The translations under genes and the position numbers were made by a program. The notes beneath the pieces are model-generated. The model had not been told where the DNA came from. It saw only the letters and a program-made list of their open reading frames with translations, and searched no databases. Positions 7,962-15,786 of a stretch of DNA of 64,000 nt are shown here, piece by piece. Position 1 is the stretch's first letter. Every line of letters starts with the position of its first letter. The stretch covers positions 186,001-250,000 of the forward strand of contig NZ_JAFCLZ010000011.1 in assembly GCF_018130165.1 (NCBI RefSeq). Reading direction: 5' to 3'. This DNA is from Bradyrhizobium sp. JYMT SZCCT0180 (lineage in GTDB: Bacteria; Pseudomonadota; Alphaproteobacteria; Rhizobiales; Xanthobacteraceae).

Positions 7962-8483
7962 ATGTTAGCCAAATATACCATCGCCGGCCTGGCCGGCTCT
8001 GCGTTGCTTGCATCTGTCGCGTTCGCACAGTCGCCGACGACTCCCGCTGAACCGAGCAAGGCGCCTGCGACAGCGTCGGACATGTCTTCGTCGTTCCAGG
8101 GCACCTGGCGCGCCTCGAAGATGGTCGGCTTGAACGTGTACAACGACAAGAATGAAAGCCTCGGCTCGATCAACGACCTGCTCACCGACAAGAGCGGTGA
8201 CATCAAGGCCGTCGTGATCGGCGTTGGCGGCTTCCTCGGCGTCGGCGAGCATCTGGTTGCGGTGCCGCTCGACAAGGTCAAGTTCGTGATGGAGCCTGTC
8301 GCCTATACCGGCGCCGCAAATACGCCGGCCAGCGGCGGCGCGCGGCCGGGATCGACCACGACCACGGGGGCGGCCACGACGCCCGCGGCAAAGCCGAATC
8401 CCTGGTATCCGGATCACGCCGTGCTCAGCGCGACCAAGGATGAGCTGAAGGCGATGAGCGAGTTCAAATATTCGACCAACTAA
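7962..8483 (+). CDS. Exported PRC-barrel domain protein
   Basis: 173 residues. A signal peptide (YTIAGLAGSALLASVAFAQS) is followed by a Pro/Thr-rich linker and a PRC-barrel at about 48-115 (SKMVGLNVYNDKNESLGSIN, IKAVVIGVGGFLGVGEHLVA, VPLDKVKF). The C-terminus ends in a short motif (ATKDELKAMSEFKYST) seen in other periplasmic PRC proteins. GGAG lies 7 nt before the ATG. It is preceded by the cytosolic PRC gene and followed by a strong intrinsic terminator, so it ends its transcription unit. Function in the periplasm is not established. Confidence 0.85.
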   Translation: MLAKYTIAGLAGSALLASVAFAQSPTTPAEPSKAPATASDMSSSFQGTWRASKMVGLNVYNDKNESLGSINDLLTDKSGDIKAVVIGVGGFLGVGEHLVAVPLDKVKFVMEPVAYTGAANTPASGGARPGSTTTTGAATTPAAKPNPWYPDHAVLSATKDELKAMSEFKYSTN

Positions 8484-8512
8484 GCTCGCGATCTTAAGCC
8501 GCGACTGATCTG

Positions 8513-8550
8513 AAAGGCCGGACGGCATCATTGCCGCCCGGCCTTTTGTT
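8513..8550 (+). terminator. Intrinsic terminator
   Basis: The inverted repeat AAAGGCCGGACGGC-ATCATT-GCCGCCCGGCCTTTT is followed by GTTTTG. It lies 30 bp after the exported PRC-barrel gene. Confidence 0.85.
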
Positions 8551-8675
8551 TTGCTGAAGCTCGCTCTGCGTGCAATTGCTGCACCGCATCCTATCAGGCC
8601 CCGAATCCCGATGTTAGGCTGAGGCGCGGCAGGAGCACCTTTAAGTCCTGCCTGTAACATCAACGGGAGGACGAC

Positions 8676-8888
8676 ATGGCTGAGAGCGTCTACAAGGTGA
8701 TTGAGCTGATCGGTACCAGCAAAGACTCCTGGGAAAAGGCCGCGACCGCGGCCGTCGCGAGGGCCGGAAAATCCTTGCGCAATCTTCGCGTCGCCGAAAT
8801 CGTGCAGCTCGATCTGCAACTGGACGCCAAGGGCAAGGTCGAAGCCTACCGCGCCAAGGTGAAAGTCTCGTTCAAATTCGAAGGGTGA
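8676..8888 (+). CDS. Dodecin-family protein
   Basis: 70 residues matching dodecin over their full length: MAESVYKVIELIGTS, then DSWEKAATAAVARAGKSLRN, and a last strand VKVSFKFEG. Dodecins form hollow dodecamers that store flavins or flavin/CoA. An oddity is that the flavin-stacking Trp normally found just after the helix (NLRWxE) is Val here (NLRVAEIV), so the ligand may differ. GGGAGGACG lies before the ATG, and the gene is flanked by terminators on both sides, so it is monocistronic. Confidence 0.88.
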   Translation: MAESVYKVIELIGTSKDSWEKAATAAVARAGKSLRNLRVAEIVQLDLQLDAKGKVEAYRAKVKVSFKFEG

Positions 8889-8898
8889 GAAGAAGCGT

Positions 8899-8940
8899 AG
8901 GGTGGGCAAAGGCGCGCAAGCGCCGTGCCCACCCTTTTTT
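8899..8940 (+). terminator. Intrinsic terminator
   Basis: The stem AGGGTGGGCA...TGCCCACCCT with an inner GGCGC/GCGCC pair is followed by a T run. It ends the dodecin transcript. Confidence 0.85.
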
Positions 8941-8955
8941 GTCCGGGCATTCAGA

Positions 8956-9058
8956 CCTCATCCTGAGGAGCCGCGAAGCGGCGTCTCGAAGGATGGCCGC
9001 GGATACAGTTCGGGCCTCATGGTTCGAGACGCGCAAGGTGCGCTCCTCACCATGAGGG
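8956..9058. repeat. Palindromic intergenic repeat, family D
   Basis: The element starts CCTCATCCTGAGGAGCCGCG and ends with GCGCTCCTCACCATGAGG. It is an imperfect palindrome of a type abundant in Bradyrhizobium intergenic DNA. Only one copy is seen here. Confidence 0.75.
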
Positions 9059-9087
9059 TTGCGCAGTAGTCCCGTCGCATTCCCGCG

Positions 9088-10656
9088 CTACAATCCCGGC
9101 AGCGTGGTCACAAACACATTGATGGCGCCTTCGGCTTCCGCGATCACGCGCAGCGTTTTTGAATCGAAGGCGATGTCGGCCAGCCGCAGCTTGGTGATCT
9201 CGGCGGCGACGCGAATGCCGTCCTCGTTCTTCTGGAAGTCCGCGATCACGGCGGCGATCTTTTTCTGCGCATTGCTGGCGAAGGGCTTGAGGTCGACGGT
9301 GGCCTTGTCCGCCAGCGCCTTCTGCAGATGTGGCATCGCCGCGCGCGCGGCGGCACCGAGCAGGCCGAACGCCGCTTCCGACTCGACCGCGAGCTCGACA
9401 TCGGTCAGCCGCAGGGTCTGCTGTGCCTGATCGAGCACCGGCTTGCCCCAGATATGCACGTTGGCCTCGCCGCCGAAGCCGAAGAAGCTCTTCTTCTCCT
9501 TGGCATTCACCAACAGCGAAATCAGCAGGCGATTGCCGGATGCCGCTACCGTGGCGCGCTTCACGGTGACGTCGACTGAACCCGAACCGTCCTCGGGAAA
9601 GGTCTTTCCGGCAAACTGCGCCTCGACGATCTTGTTGATGTCGGTGAAGGGCATGTCGACGGGGACGCCGATCGCGACCCGGCCCGGCGTCGGCGGCACG
9701 ATCGAGATGGTGGCGGGGAACGGGCAGCTGGGCTTGGTCTCGACCGGGGTGATGCGGGTCTCTGCCTCGATGCCGAGCGTTAGTATCAGCGCCTGCGCGT
9801 CGACACGCGGTTGGGCGGCGATCGCCCTTGTCGGCCGCAGCTCCAGCCACAGCGCCGGCAGCGACGAAGAGGCGCCGGTGCCCTGCAGCGGGATCGAGCG
9901 GCAGGCCTTGGCCCATTGCACCTTCGCGTTGTTTTCAAATGCCGGATCGTTACGCATCCGCGCCTGCACCAGATTGATCTGATCGGCGACCGTCTTGTCG
10001 ATCAGCGGCTTGACCTGGGCCGGCACGTTGATGCGGGCACCGGCCATCATAAGGCTGGTGTCGCCCAGATTCACCTGCGCGGCGAGATTGGGCTCGATGC
10101 GCCAGGCGGCGGCGATCTTCGGTCGCGCGGTGATGACGACATTGCCCTTGATCTCGGCTGACGCGTTGAGGTTCTTGATGTTCACGCTGCCGATCTGTTT
10201 GGCGACGTTGCCGCCGAGCAGGCCGCCGAGCGCATCGCCGACCGCCCCGGTTGCCTTTGCCGACAGTGAACCGGTGACGTTTAGCGTGCCGGTCAGCGGC
10301 GTCGTCAGCGTCAGTGCGTCCTGCGCGCCGGTCGCGGCGATCGGACCGCGCGAGGCGGTCCAGCCGATATCGGCGTTCTGCAGGATCTGCGAGATGGGAT
10401 TTTCGGCCTTGCCGTTGAAGGCGCGCGGCGAACCGCGGTCGGCGGCGTCACGGATCGCCGTCAGCGCGACCGAAATCGGCGCCATCACAGTGGAGCTGCG
10501 CGGGGCGGGAGCGAGCGGCGGCAATTCGACAAGCTCCGGCGGTTTGACCGTGCCGCGCGGCGCCAGCCAATCCATCGCTTTCAGGCTGATCAGAAACGAG
10601 AGCGCGATTACCGCGGCCCCGATCAGGATCGTTTTGGAATGCATCGGCAGACGCAT
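9088..10656 (-). CDS. DUF4403 family protein, membrane-anchored
   Basis: 522 residues. The selected ATG has GGGGGGAC directly upstream; the next upstream ATG (10 codons earlier) does not. A single N-terminal TM (KTILIGAAVIALSFLISLKA) anchors a long beta-rich periplasmic body of the DUF4403 type. Repeated amphipathic segments (SVNIKNLNASAEIKGNVVIT, VDVTVKRATVAASGNRLLIS) recall lipid-binding BPI/TULIP-like folds, which is my inference. The protein has no enzymatic motif. It is monocistronic. Confidence 0.78.
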   Translation of the reverse strand: MRLPMHSKTILIGAAVIALSFLISLKAMDWLAPRGTVKPPELVELPPLAPAPRSSTVMAPISVALTAIRDAADRGSPRAFNGKAENPISQILQNADIGWTASRGPIAATGAQDALTLTTPLTGTLNVTGSLSAKATGAVGDALGGLLGGNVAKQIGSVNIKNLNASAEIKGNVVITARPKIAAAWRIEPNLAAQVNLGDTSLMMAGARINVPAQVKPLIDKTVADQINLVQARMRNDPAFENNAKVQWAKACRSIPLQGTGASSSLPALWLELRPTRAIAAQPRVDAQALILTLGIEAETRITPVETKPSCPFPATISIVPPTPGRVAIGVPVDMPFTDINKIVEAQFAGKTFPEDGSGSVDVTVKRATVAASGNRLLISLLVNAKEKKSFFGFGGEANVHIWGKPVLDQAQQTLRLTDVELAVESEAAFGLLGAAARAAMPHLQKALADKATVDLKPFASNAQKKIAAVIADFQKNEDGIRVAAEITKLRLADIAFDSKTLRVIAEAEGAINVFVTTLPGL

Positions 10657-10689
10657 CGTCCCCCCGGACCGATTAAGCCCTGGCATTTT

Positions 10690-10735
10690 CGGACCGCTTC
10701 GCGCGAAGAAAACGCGTCAAAAACAAGGCTGGAGC
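10690..10735. repeat. Intergenic repeat, family G (short copy)
   Basis: CGCTTCGCGCGAAGAAAACG followed by CGTCAAAAAC matches the distal half of the element at 4454-4513. It lies in the gap between the DUF4403 and amidohydrolase genes. Nothing else recognisable is seen in that gap. Confidence 0.6.
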
Positions 10736-10871
10736 CCGACCGGCTCCGGCGGGAGTTTTACAGGGACGGGGCGGGCGGCGCCAGAGCGGGATCAGGCCGG
10801 TCGTCGGATGCGTTAACGCCGGCGCCTGGCGAGCCCGTTGCTGTTCGGCCAGCCCGCGGCACCGTCGGTTC

Positions 10872-12455
10872 TCAAGGGCAGGTTCCAGCTGGCGGCGTGT
10901 GCTTGAGCGCGCGGCCGGCAGCTACGGCGGTCAGTTTGCCGTCCAGAACGGAGGCCGCCCCATTGACCAATAGTGTCTGCACGCCGACGCTCAGTTCGCG
11001 AGGGCGCACATAGTCCGCCCTGGGGGCGTAGCGGGCAGGGTCGAACACCACGACGTCGGCAAAATAGCCGGGCCGCAAATAACCGCGCCGGTCGAGCTTG
11101 AAAATGTCGGCCGACAGGCCGGTGGACTGGCGGATGAACGTCTTCAGGTCGATGACGTGCCTCTCCTGGACATAGACCGCATATTTTTGCGGAAAGGTCG
11201 CATATTGGCGGGGATGGCCATCGGTGCCGTCAGAACCGGTGACCACCCACGGCTGCTTCATGACGAGGTCGACGTCGCTGTCGATCATGTTGAACGAGGC
11301 GATCGAGTCCTTGACATTGGCGCGGAGAATCCGCACCGCGGCGTCGACCGGTTCGACCTTCCATGTTTCCGCCATCTCCGAAAGCCGCTTGCCGGTCCAT
11401 GGCCGCTCGACGCTGGTCAGCAGGATCGATTCGGCGCCGCCGCGGCGTCGCAGGTTCTCGATCATCTCAACGCGTATCCTGACCATCGCCGCCGGATCAT
11501 CGAAGCGCTTGATCATGGCCGGATAGCCACCGTCGACCGCCCAGCGCGGCACGAGCGCAGCGTCGAGGCTGGTGCTCGACGCCAGCCATGGATACTGGTC
11601 GGCCGTCACCCGCTGGCCGGTCGCTCTCGCCGCCTCGATCAGCCGGATCACATCCGGCACCTGTCCCTGCAGATCGACGCCGAGCGCTTTCAGATGCGCG
11701 AAATGGACTGGGATCTCGGCTTCGCGGCCGATCTGCAAAACCTCCCTGGCCGAGTTCATCAGGCCGATGGAATAGGAGCTCTCGTCGCGCTGATGGGTGT
11801 CATAGATGCCGCCGCGCCGGGCGGCCTCCCTGGCCAGGGCCACCACCTCGTCAGTCTTGGCGAAACTCTGCGGGGCGTAGAACAGCCCGGCGGAAAGCCC
11901 GATCGCCCCCTCGCACATGCCCTTGGCGACGAGTTCCTTCATGCGCTCCAGTTCCGGTGGGGTGGGCGCGCGGGCATTATGGCCGAGCACCGCCTCGCGC
12001 ACCGCGCCGAACCCGACATAGCTGACGATGTTGGTGCCGATCTTCTCCGCTTCCAGCCGGGCGTGATCGGCGGCCACCGCCGGATCGCCCCTGCCGTCGA
12101 CGCCGATGAAGATGGTCGAGACACCCTGCATCTGCCACGGCGCGTTCAGGCGCTTGGTCGCATCGGGCGAGCGGATGAAGCTCTCCGGGTGGGTATGAAC
12201 GTCAATGAATCCGGGCGCCACGATCATGCCCTGTGCGGCGATGTTCGCTGTTGCGGCAGGTGCGCCGGCGGAAGGGCCGACATAGACGATCTTGTCCGCG
12301 GTGACCGCGATGTCGCCGACAAGCGGGGCTTCGTCGCCACCGGTGTAGATGGTGCCGCCCCGGATGGCGAGATCGGCAGTCTGTGCGACGGCTGCGCCGG
12401 CGTTCGCGATGAATCCGGCGCACAAGGCGGCAAGCAGGGCAGGCGTGCATTTCAT
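10872..12455 (-). CDS. Exported N-acyl-D-amino-acid deacylase family amidohydrolase
   Basis: 527 residues. The start is chosen for its signal peptide (KCTPALLAALCAGFIANAGA, cut near VAQ-T) and GGAG Shine-Dalgarno. It is a metal-dependent amidohydrolase: the HxH pair is in VAPGFIDVHTHPES, with further ligands in YDTHQRDES and VHFAHLKALG. The C-terminal TGSDGTDGHPRQYATFP and FADVVVFDP segments are typical of D-aminoacylase. It would release D-amino acids from N-acyl or dipeptide substrates in the periplasm, though substrate specificity cannot be read from sequence. A 16-bp tandem repeat lies 70 bp upstream of the start. Confidence 0.87.
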   Translation of the reverse strand: MKCTPALLAALCAGFIANAGAAVAQTADLAIRGGTIYTGGDEAPLVGDIAVTADKIVYVGPSAGAPAATANIAAQGMIVAPGFIDVHTHPESFIRSPDATKRLNAPWQMQGVSTIFIGVDGRGDPAVAADHARLEAEKIGTNIVSYVGFGAVREAVLGHNARAPTPPELERMKELVAKGMCEGAIGLSAGLFYAPQSFAKTDEVVALAREAARRGGIYDTHQRDESSYSIGLMNSAREVLQIGREAEIPVHFAHLKALGVDLQGQVPDVIRLIEAARATGQRVTADQYPWLASSTSLDAALVPRWAVDGGYPAMIKRFDDPAAMVRIRVEMIENLRRRGGAESILLTSVERPWTGKRLSEMAETWKVEPVDAAVRILRANVKDSIASFNMIDSDVDLVMKQPWVVTGSDGTDGHPRQYATFPQKYAVYVQERHVIDLKTFIRQSTGLSADIFKLDRRGYLRPGYFADVVVFDPARYAPRADYVRPRELSVGVQTLLVNGAASVLDGKLTAVAAGRALKHTPPAGTCP

Positions 12456-12524
12456 TGGCAATCTCCGCAGGCGGACGGCGTCCTGGAACAGCGCGGCGAG
12501 GAGCGTCATCGTCGTTGCCGCCAA

Positions 12525-12572
12525 GTCTTGGGAATTGATCGTCTTGGGAATTGATCGTCTTGGGAATTGATC
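12525..12572. repeat. Three-copy 16-bp tandem repeat
   Basis: Three exact head-to-tail copies of GTCTTGGGAATTGATC. They occupy the probable promoter region of the D-aminoacylase-type gene on the minus strand. Confidence 0.95.
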
Positions 12573-12947
12573 GTGATGTCCAGCGGGACGCTAGTTGGCG
12601 CGATCTGACCGGTCCAATGCAAAATTCACATTGGACAGGCCGGACCTGGCACGAGGATTTGCGCTGGTGGCGACGGGTGTGTAGATTCGCTCGAAGTCAG
12701 CGAACCGTAGTTGACGAAGGCCTCAGCACTGCTGAGGTTGATCCTGTCCGTGAGGCTGGATTGGGCTTCGGTTCGCTGGCGCCCGGCTTCGCCAATGGTC
12801 AGCGAAGGCCCGCGCGATCATCTTCACCAAAATCCCCGCACATCGATGGCGGACGACGATAGTTCGTCGGGCGCAGGATAGAGTTGCGAGTTGAGCCCAA
12901 CGGGCCGCGCTTTGCGCACGCCCGTTGGGCTCACTCCATCTTTCGAA
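12573..12947. other. Gene-poor stretch with hairpins
   Basis: No convincing gene is seen; a short plus-strand open frame here lacks a ribosome site and any family resemblance. The stretch holds inverted repeats: GTCCAATG...CATTGGAC (12612-12636), CCTCAGCACTGCTGAGG (about 12720-12736) and GAGCCCAACGGGC...GCCCGTTGGGCTC (12893-12932). The last has 13-bp arms and lies just after the GYD gene stop, so it may act as its terminator although no T run follows. Confidence 0.6.
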
Positions 12948-13283
12948 CTAGCCGCCGGGCGGCGTGTATGAGGCACGAAGCTGGACTGCCTTCTGGCGAA
13001 CCAGCATGATTTCATCCTGCGTCCACAAACGAGTGAGGTGTACATTGTGGATGGCACCGGATGCCACCACCGTGCCTGAAATGGCCGGTGCTGCATTGGG
13101 GTCGGGTACGTCGAAGATTACCAGAACGCCAGGTCCATCGGCAGCGGTGCTGTACATCGAGAGTAATTTGCCACCAGCTGCTTCGATCAGCTTTTTCGCC
13201 GCTTCATGGCGATTGGTCTTGGGATTTTCCATGATCTTGTTGAGAGCTTGAGGCGTATACTGTGCTGTCATACAAAAATGCAT
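12948..13283 (-). CDS. GYD domain protein
   Basis: 111 residues. The start MHFCMTAQYTPQALN is the family-typical beginning and is preceded by AGGAGA. The small alpha/beta GYD domain (ferredoxin-like) covers most of the protein: KKLIEAAGGKLLSMYSTAAD, GPGVLVIFDVPD, then HNVHLTRLWT. Such proteins are cytosolic and oligomeric, with no established activity. It appears to be monocistronic and is followed by a 13-bp-arm hairpin. Confidence 0.82.
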   Translation of the reverse strand: MHFCMTAQYTPQALNKIMENPKTNRHEAAKKLIEAAGGKLLSMYSTAADGPGVLVIFDVPDPNAAPAISGTVVASGAIHNVHLTRLWTQDEIMLVRQKAVQLRASYTPPGG

Positions 13284-13647
13284 GATGTTCTCCTGTTGGG
13301 TGTGTTTGATCAACGAGGCGCACGCCTCCCTGCCGACTCCATTGAAAACGGATCGGCCCCCCAAAACGTGAGATGAACATTGCAAGCCCGCCGTGGGCAA
13401 AATACCGCTAGCACTCCAACGGGCCTTCGGCACTGCCCGCTTGCGGCTGTCGGTTAACCTACATCAATCACGCGTCATGCGGAAGAGCGTTTGGCCTGAG
13501 ACCGCTCGACCCAATCCTAAATCGAAGTCGACGAGCCATCTCGCGTCGAAGGACCGGTCCGGCGCAGGAAAAAGCGCGCGGTGAAAATCGCCAACGCGCT
13601 GCAGCGGTATCGGGCTGATGGAATCGTCGGCGAAGTGCCGACTTGAG
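13284..13647. other. Gene-free interval
   Basis: No supported gene is seen. A 63-codon plus-strand frame (13393-13584) is Arg/Ser-rich with no ribosome site. The tail near 13580-13645 can be read as VKIANALQRYRADGIVGEVPT, which may be a gene remnant, but it is too short to assign. Confidence 0.5.
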
Positions 13648-14625
13648 TCATTCCGCCTTGATGTTTGCCGTGCGGATTACCTTGCCCCACTTCTCGGTTT
13701 CATTGGCGATGAATGTGCCGAAGTCGGCAGACGAGCCTGAAAGCATCGTGCCGCCGAGATCGGTAAGCCGCGCCCTTGCCACAGGACTGGCGAGGATCGC
13801 GTTGATCTCCTTGTTGAGCAGGGCGACAATTTCGGCCGGCGTGTCCTTCGGGGCGCCGACGCCGAAAAACGCGCTCGCCTCGAAGCCCCGGACGCTGTCG
13901 CCTACCGTCGGAACATCCGGCAAGCCATGCCAGCGTGTTGCGGTTGTGACCGCCAATGCCCGCAGTCTGCCGGCCCTGATGTGTTCGATCGAGTTGGAGA
14001 CGTTATCGAAGGCGACCTGGATTCGGCCACTCAGCAGGTCGGTCAGCACGCCCGGCATGCCGCGATACGGCACATGAACCATGTCGACGCCGGTCATTTG
14101 CTTGAACAACTCGGCGCAGACATGGACGGAGGTTCCGATGCCGGCCGACCCGTAGCTGATGCTGCCGGGATTGGCCTTGGCATAGGCAATAAGCTCAGGA
14201 ACCGTCTTGACCGGGAGTGATGGTGTTACCTCCATGACATTCGGAACACGCATGATGGCTGCGACCGGCGAGATGTCGCGGATAAAATTGAAACTGAGAT
14301 TGTCGTAAAGCGCCGGGCTGATTGCATTCCCGACGCTGATCAAGAGCAACGTATGGCCATCGGGAGACGCGCGAACCACGGCTTCGGTGGCGATGTTGCT
14401 GCCGGCGCCGAGACGGTTCTCAACGATGAATTGTTGCCCGAGGCGCTCCGACAAGGCCTGGCCAATGATGCGTGCCAGGATGTCAACGATGCCGCCGGCC
14501 GCGAACCCGGCGATGATCCGAACCGGGCGCGACGGATAGGTCTGCGCCCGCGCTATCCGCGAAGCGGCCGGGAACGCGGCAGCACCCGCTGCCAGATTCA
14601 AAAATCGACGGCGCTGAAGCCTCAT
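13648..14625 (-). CDS. Tripartite tricarboxylate transporter substrate-binding protein (TctC/Bug family)
   Basis: 325 residues. The selected start follows AGGAGGATTC and gives a Tat-type signal (QRRRFLNLAAGAAAFPAASR, cut near ARAQ-T). The mature protein has the Bug-family hallmarks YPSRPVRIIAGFAAGG, LGQQFIVENRLGAGSNIA, SYGSAGIGTSVHV and VHVPYRGMPG. It would bind a small carboxylate or other acidic solute in the periplasm. No TctA/TctB membrane genes are adjacent, as is common for the expanded Bug paralogues of proteobacteria, so the transport partner is unknown. Confidence 0.9.
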   Translation of the reverse strand: MRLQRRRFLNLAAGAAAFPAASRIARAQTYPSRPVRIIAGFAAGGIVDILARIIGQALSERLGQQFIVENRLGAGSNIATEAVVRASPDGHTLLLISVGNAISPALYDNLSFNFIRDISPVAAIMRVPNVMEVTPSLPVKTVPELIAYAKANPGSISYGSAGIGTSVHVCAELFKQMTGVDMVHVPYRGMPGVLTDLLSGRIQVAFDNVSNSIEHIRAGRLRALAVTTATRWHGLPDVPTVGDSVRGFEASAFFGVGAPKDTPAEIVALLNKEINAILASPVARARLTDLGGTMLSGSSADFGTFIANETEKWGKVIRTANIKAE

Positions 14626-14821
14626 GAATCCTCCTACAATCGACGGCGGCGTTGTTCCGCCTTTTTGACCGCTGAACACAGCCGGCTGTTCGTGGTGCTG
14701 ATTGTGCCAGCCGACGGCGTCGTTGCTTTTTATTGCCGAACTCTCGAGGAACATAACGCACTTCGGCCGTGCGCGAAGATGTTTTTGGAGGACGGGACTG
14801 GCGGCAGCGAACTCCGCAACG

Positions 14822-14858
14822 CAAAAACGGCCCCGGCGAATGCCGGAGCCGTTTTGGA
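14822..14858 (-). terminator. Intrinsic terminator of the L,D-transpeptidase gene
   Basis: On the minus strand, AAAACGGCTCCGGCATTCGC followed by CGGGGCCGTTTTTGCG forms a stable stem with a terminal T run, 18 bp after the stop codon. Confidence 0.87.
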
Positions 14859-14876
14859 TTTCGAAGATTGAAAGTC

Positions 14877-15560
14877 TTAGCGGATGGTGCGGCCGAGGTC
14901 GGCGCGGCGATCCGTCATCGGCAGCACGATCACCTTGGTGCCGACGCTGACCCGCGAATAGAGGTCGGTGACGTCTTCATTGGTGAGGCGCAGGCAACCG
15001 GAGGAAACGCGGGTGCCGATCGTCTCCGGCATGTTGGTGCCGTGGATGCGATAGATGGTGCCGCCGAGATACATCGCGCGGGCGCCGAGCGGGTTACCCG
15101 GGCCACCGGTCATGTGGCGCGGCAGATAAGGCTGGCGGGCGATCATTTCCGGGGGCGGCGTCCAGGCCGGCCATTCCGCCTTCTTGGTGATCGTCTGCGT
15201 GCCGGACCAGGTGAAACCGTCGCGGCCGATGCCGATGCCGTAGCGCATCGCCTGGCCGTTGCCCATCACCAGATAGAGATAGGTGTTGGGGGTATCGATG
15301 ATGATGGTGCCCGGAGCTTCGCGGGTGTTGTAGTTCACGACCTGGCGGCGCAGGCGGGCGGGCAGTTCGAAGCGCTCTTCATCCTGCGAAGGAGCAACCG
15401 CGACCGGCGGCGGAGCGGCTTCAACCGGGGGCGCCATGAAGAAGGGAAACAGCGGCAGCGGGGCTGCGGCGGCGGGTGTGGAAAATGCGGTCGCGCCAAT
15501 CGCGATTGCGCCGAAAGCGGCGGCGGCGAGGCGGGTATTCAGCTTGAATGAGTTGAACAT
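14877..15560 (-). CDS. L,D-transpeptidase (YkuD domain), exported
   Basis: 227 residues. A signal peptide (RLAAAAFGAIAIGATAFSTP) is followed by a Pro/Ala linker to about residue 58. The YkuD domain starts at TIIIDTPNTYLYLVMGNG. The catalytic pair is visible as H173 (YRIHGTN) and C189 (SSGCLRL). The enzyme makes 3-3 cross-links in peptidoglycan or attaches lipoproteins to it. It has its own terminator. A cluster of TTCGTCGC/TTTCAGGAC direct repeats lies 80-150 bp upstream and may bind a regulator. Confidence 0.93.
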   Translation of the reverse strand: MFNSFKLNTRLAAAAFGAIAIGATAFSTPAAAAPLPLFPFFMAPPVEAAPPPVAVAPSQDEERFELPARLRRQVVNYNTREAPGTIIIDTPNTYLYLVMGNGQAMRYGIGIGRDGFTWSGTQTITKKAEWPAWTPPPEMIARQPYLPRHMTGGPGNPLGARAMYLGGTIYRIHGTNMPETIGTRVSSGCLRLTNEDVTDLYSRVSVGTKVIVLPMTDRRADLGRTIR

Positions 15561-15637
15561 CGGTCGTCCTCTTCAGTTTGCGCCCTGTCGCGCCAGTTCC
15601 AGCGCGTCGTTGAGGCAAACCAGTACAGGCGAACCGT

Positions 15638-15710
15638 TTCAGGACATTTGCACAATGCCGCCAAAATGGTTTCGTCGCGTTAGGGAATTGTTTCAGGACG
15701 GCTTCGTCGC
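15638..15710 (-). promoter_or_regulatory. Direct-repeat element upstream of L,D-transpeptidase
   Basis: TTCGTCGC occurs at 15671-15678 and 15703-15710, with TTTCAGGAC at 15637 and 15691. Spacings of about 11, 21 and 33 bp suggest same-face, OmpR-like protein binding. The same octamer lies about 100 bp before the genes at 26103 and 35278. Function is inferred. Confidence 0.45.
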
Positions 15711-15786
15711 AGGGTTTAAGGACGGCAGCGGGGCGCAGTTCGTGCGCAAAGCATTAAAAGAATAGAGAAAATGCTGCCGTTCTTGC

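Noticed and set aside
11157..12554. 465-codon plus-strand frame opposite the D-aminoacylase-type gene
   Set aside because: Antisense frame without recognisable fold; the minus strand holds HxH and other amidohydrolase motifs.
12551..12862. 103-codon plus-strand frame after the tandem repeat
   Set aside because: No ribosome site, Trp/Arg-rich random-looking composition, and overlapped by hairpins.
13393..13584. 63-codon plus-strand frame between the GYD and TctC-type genes
   Set aside because: No ribosome site, no conserved pattern and no neighbour relation.
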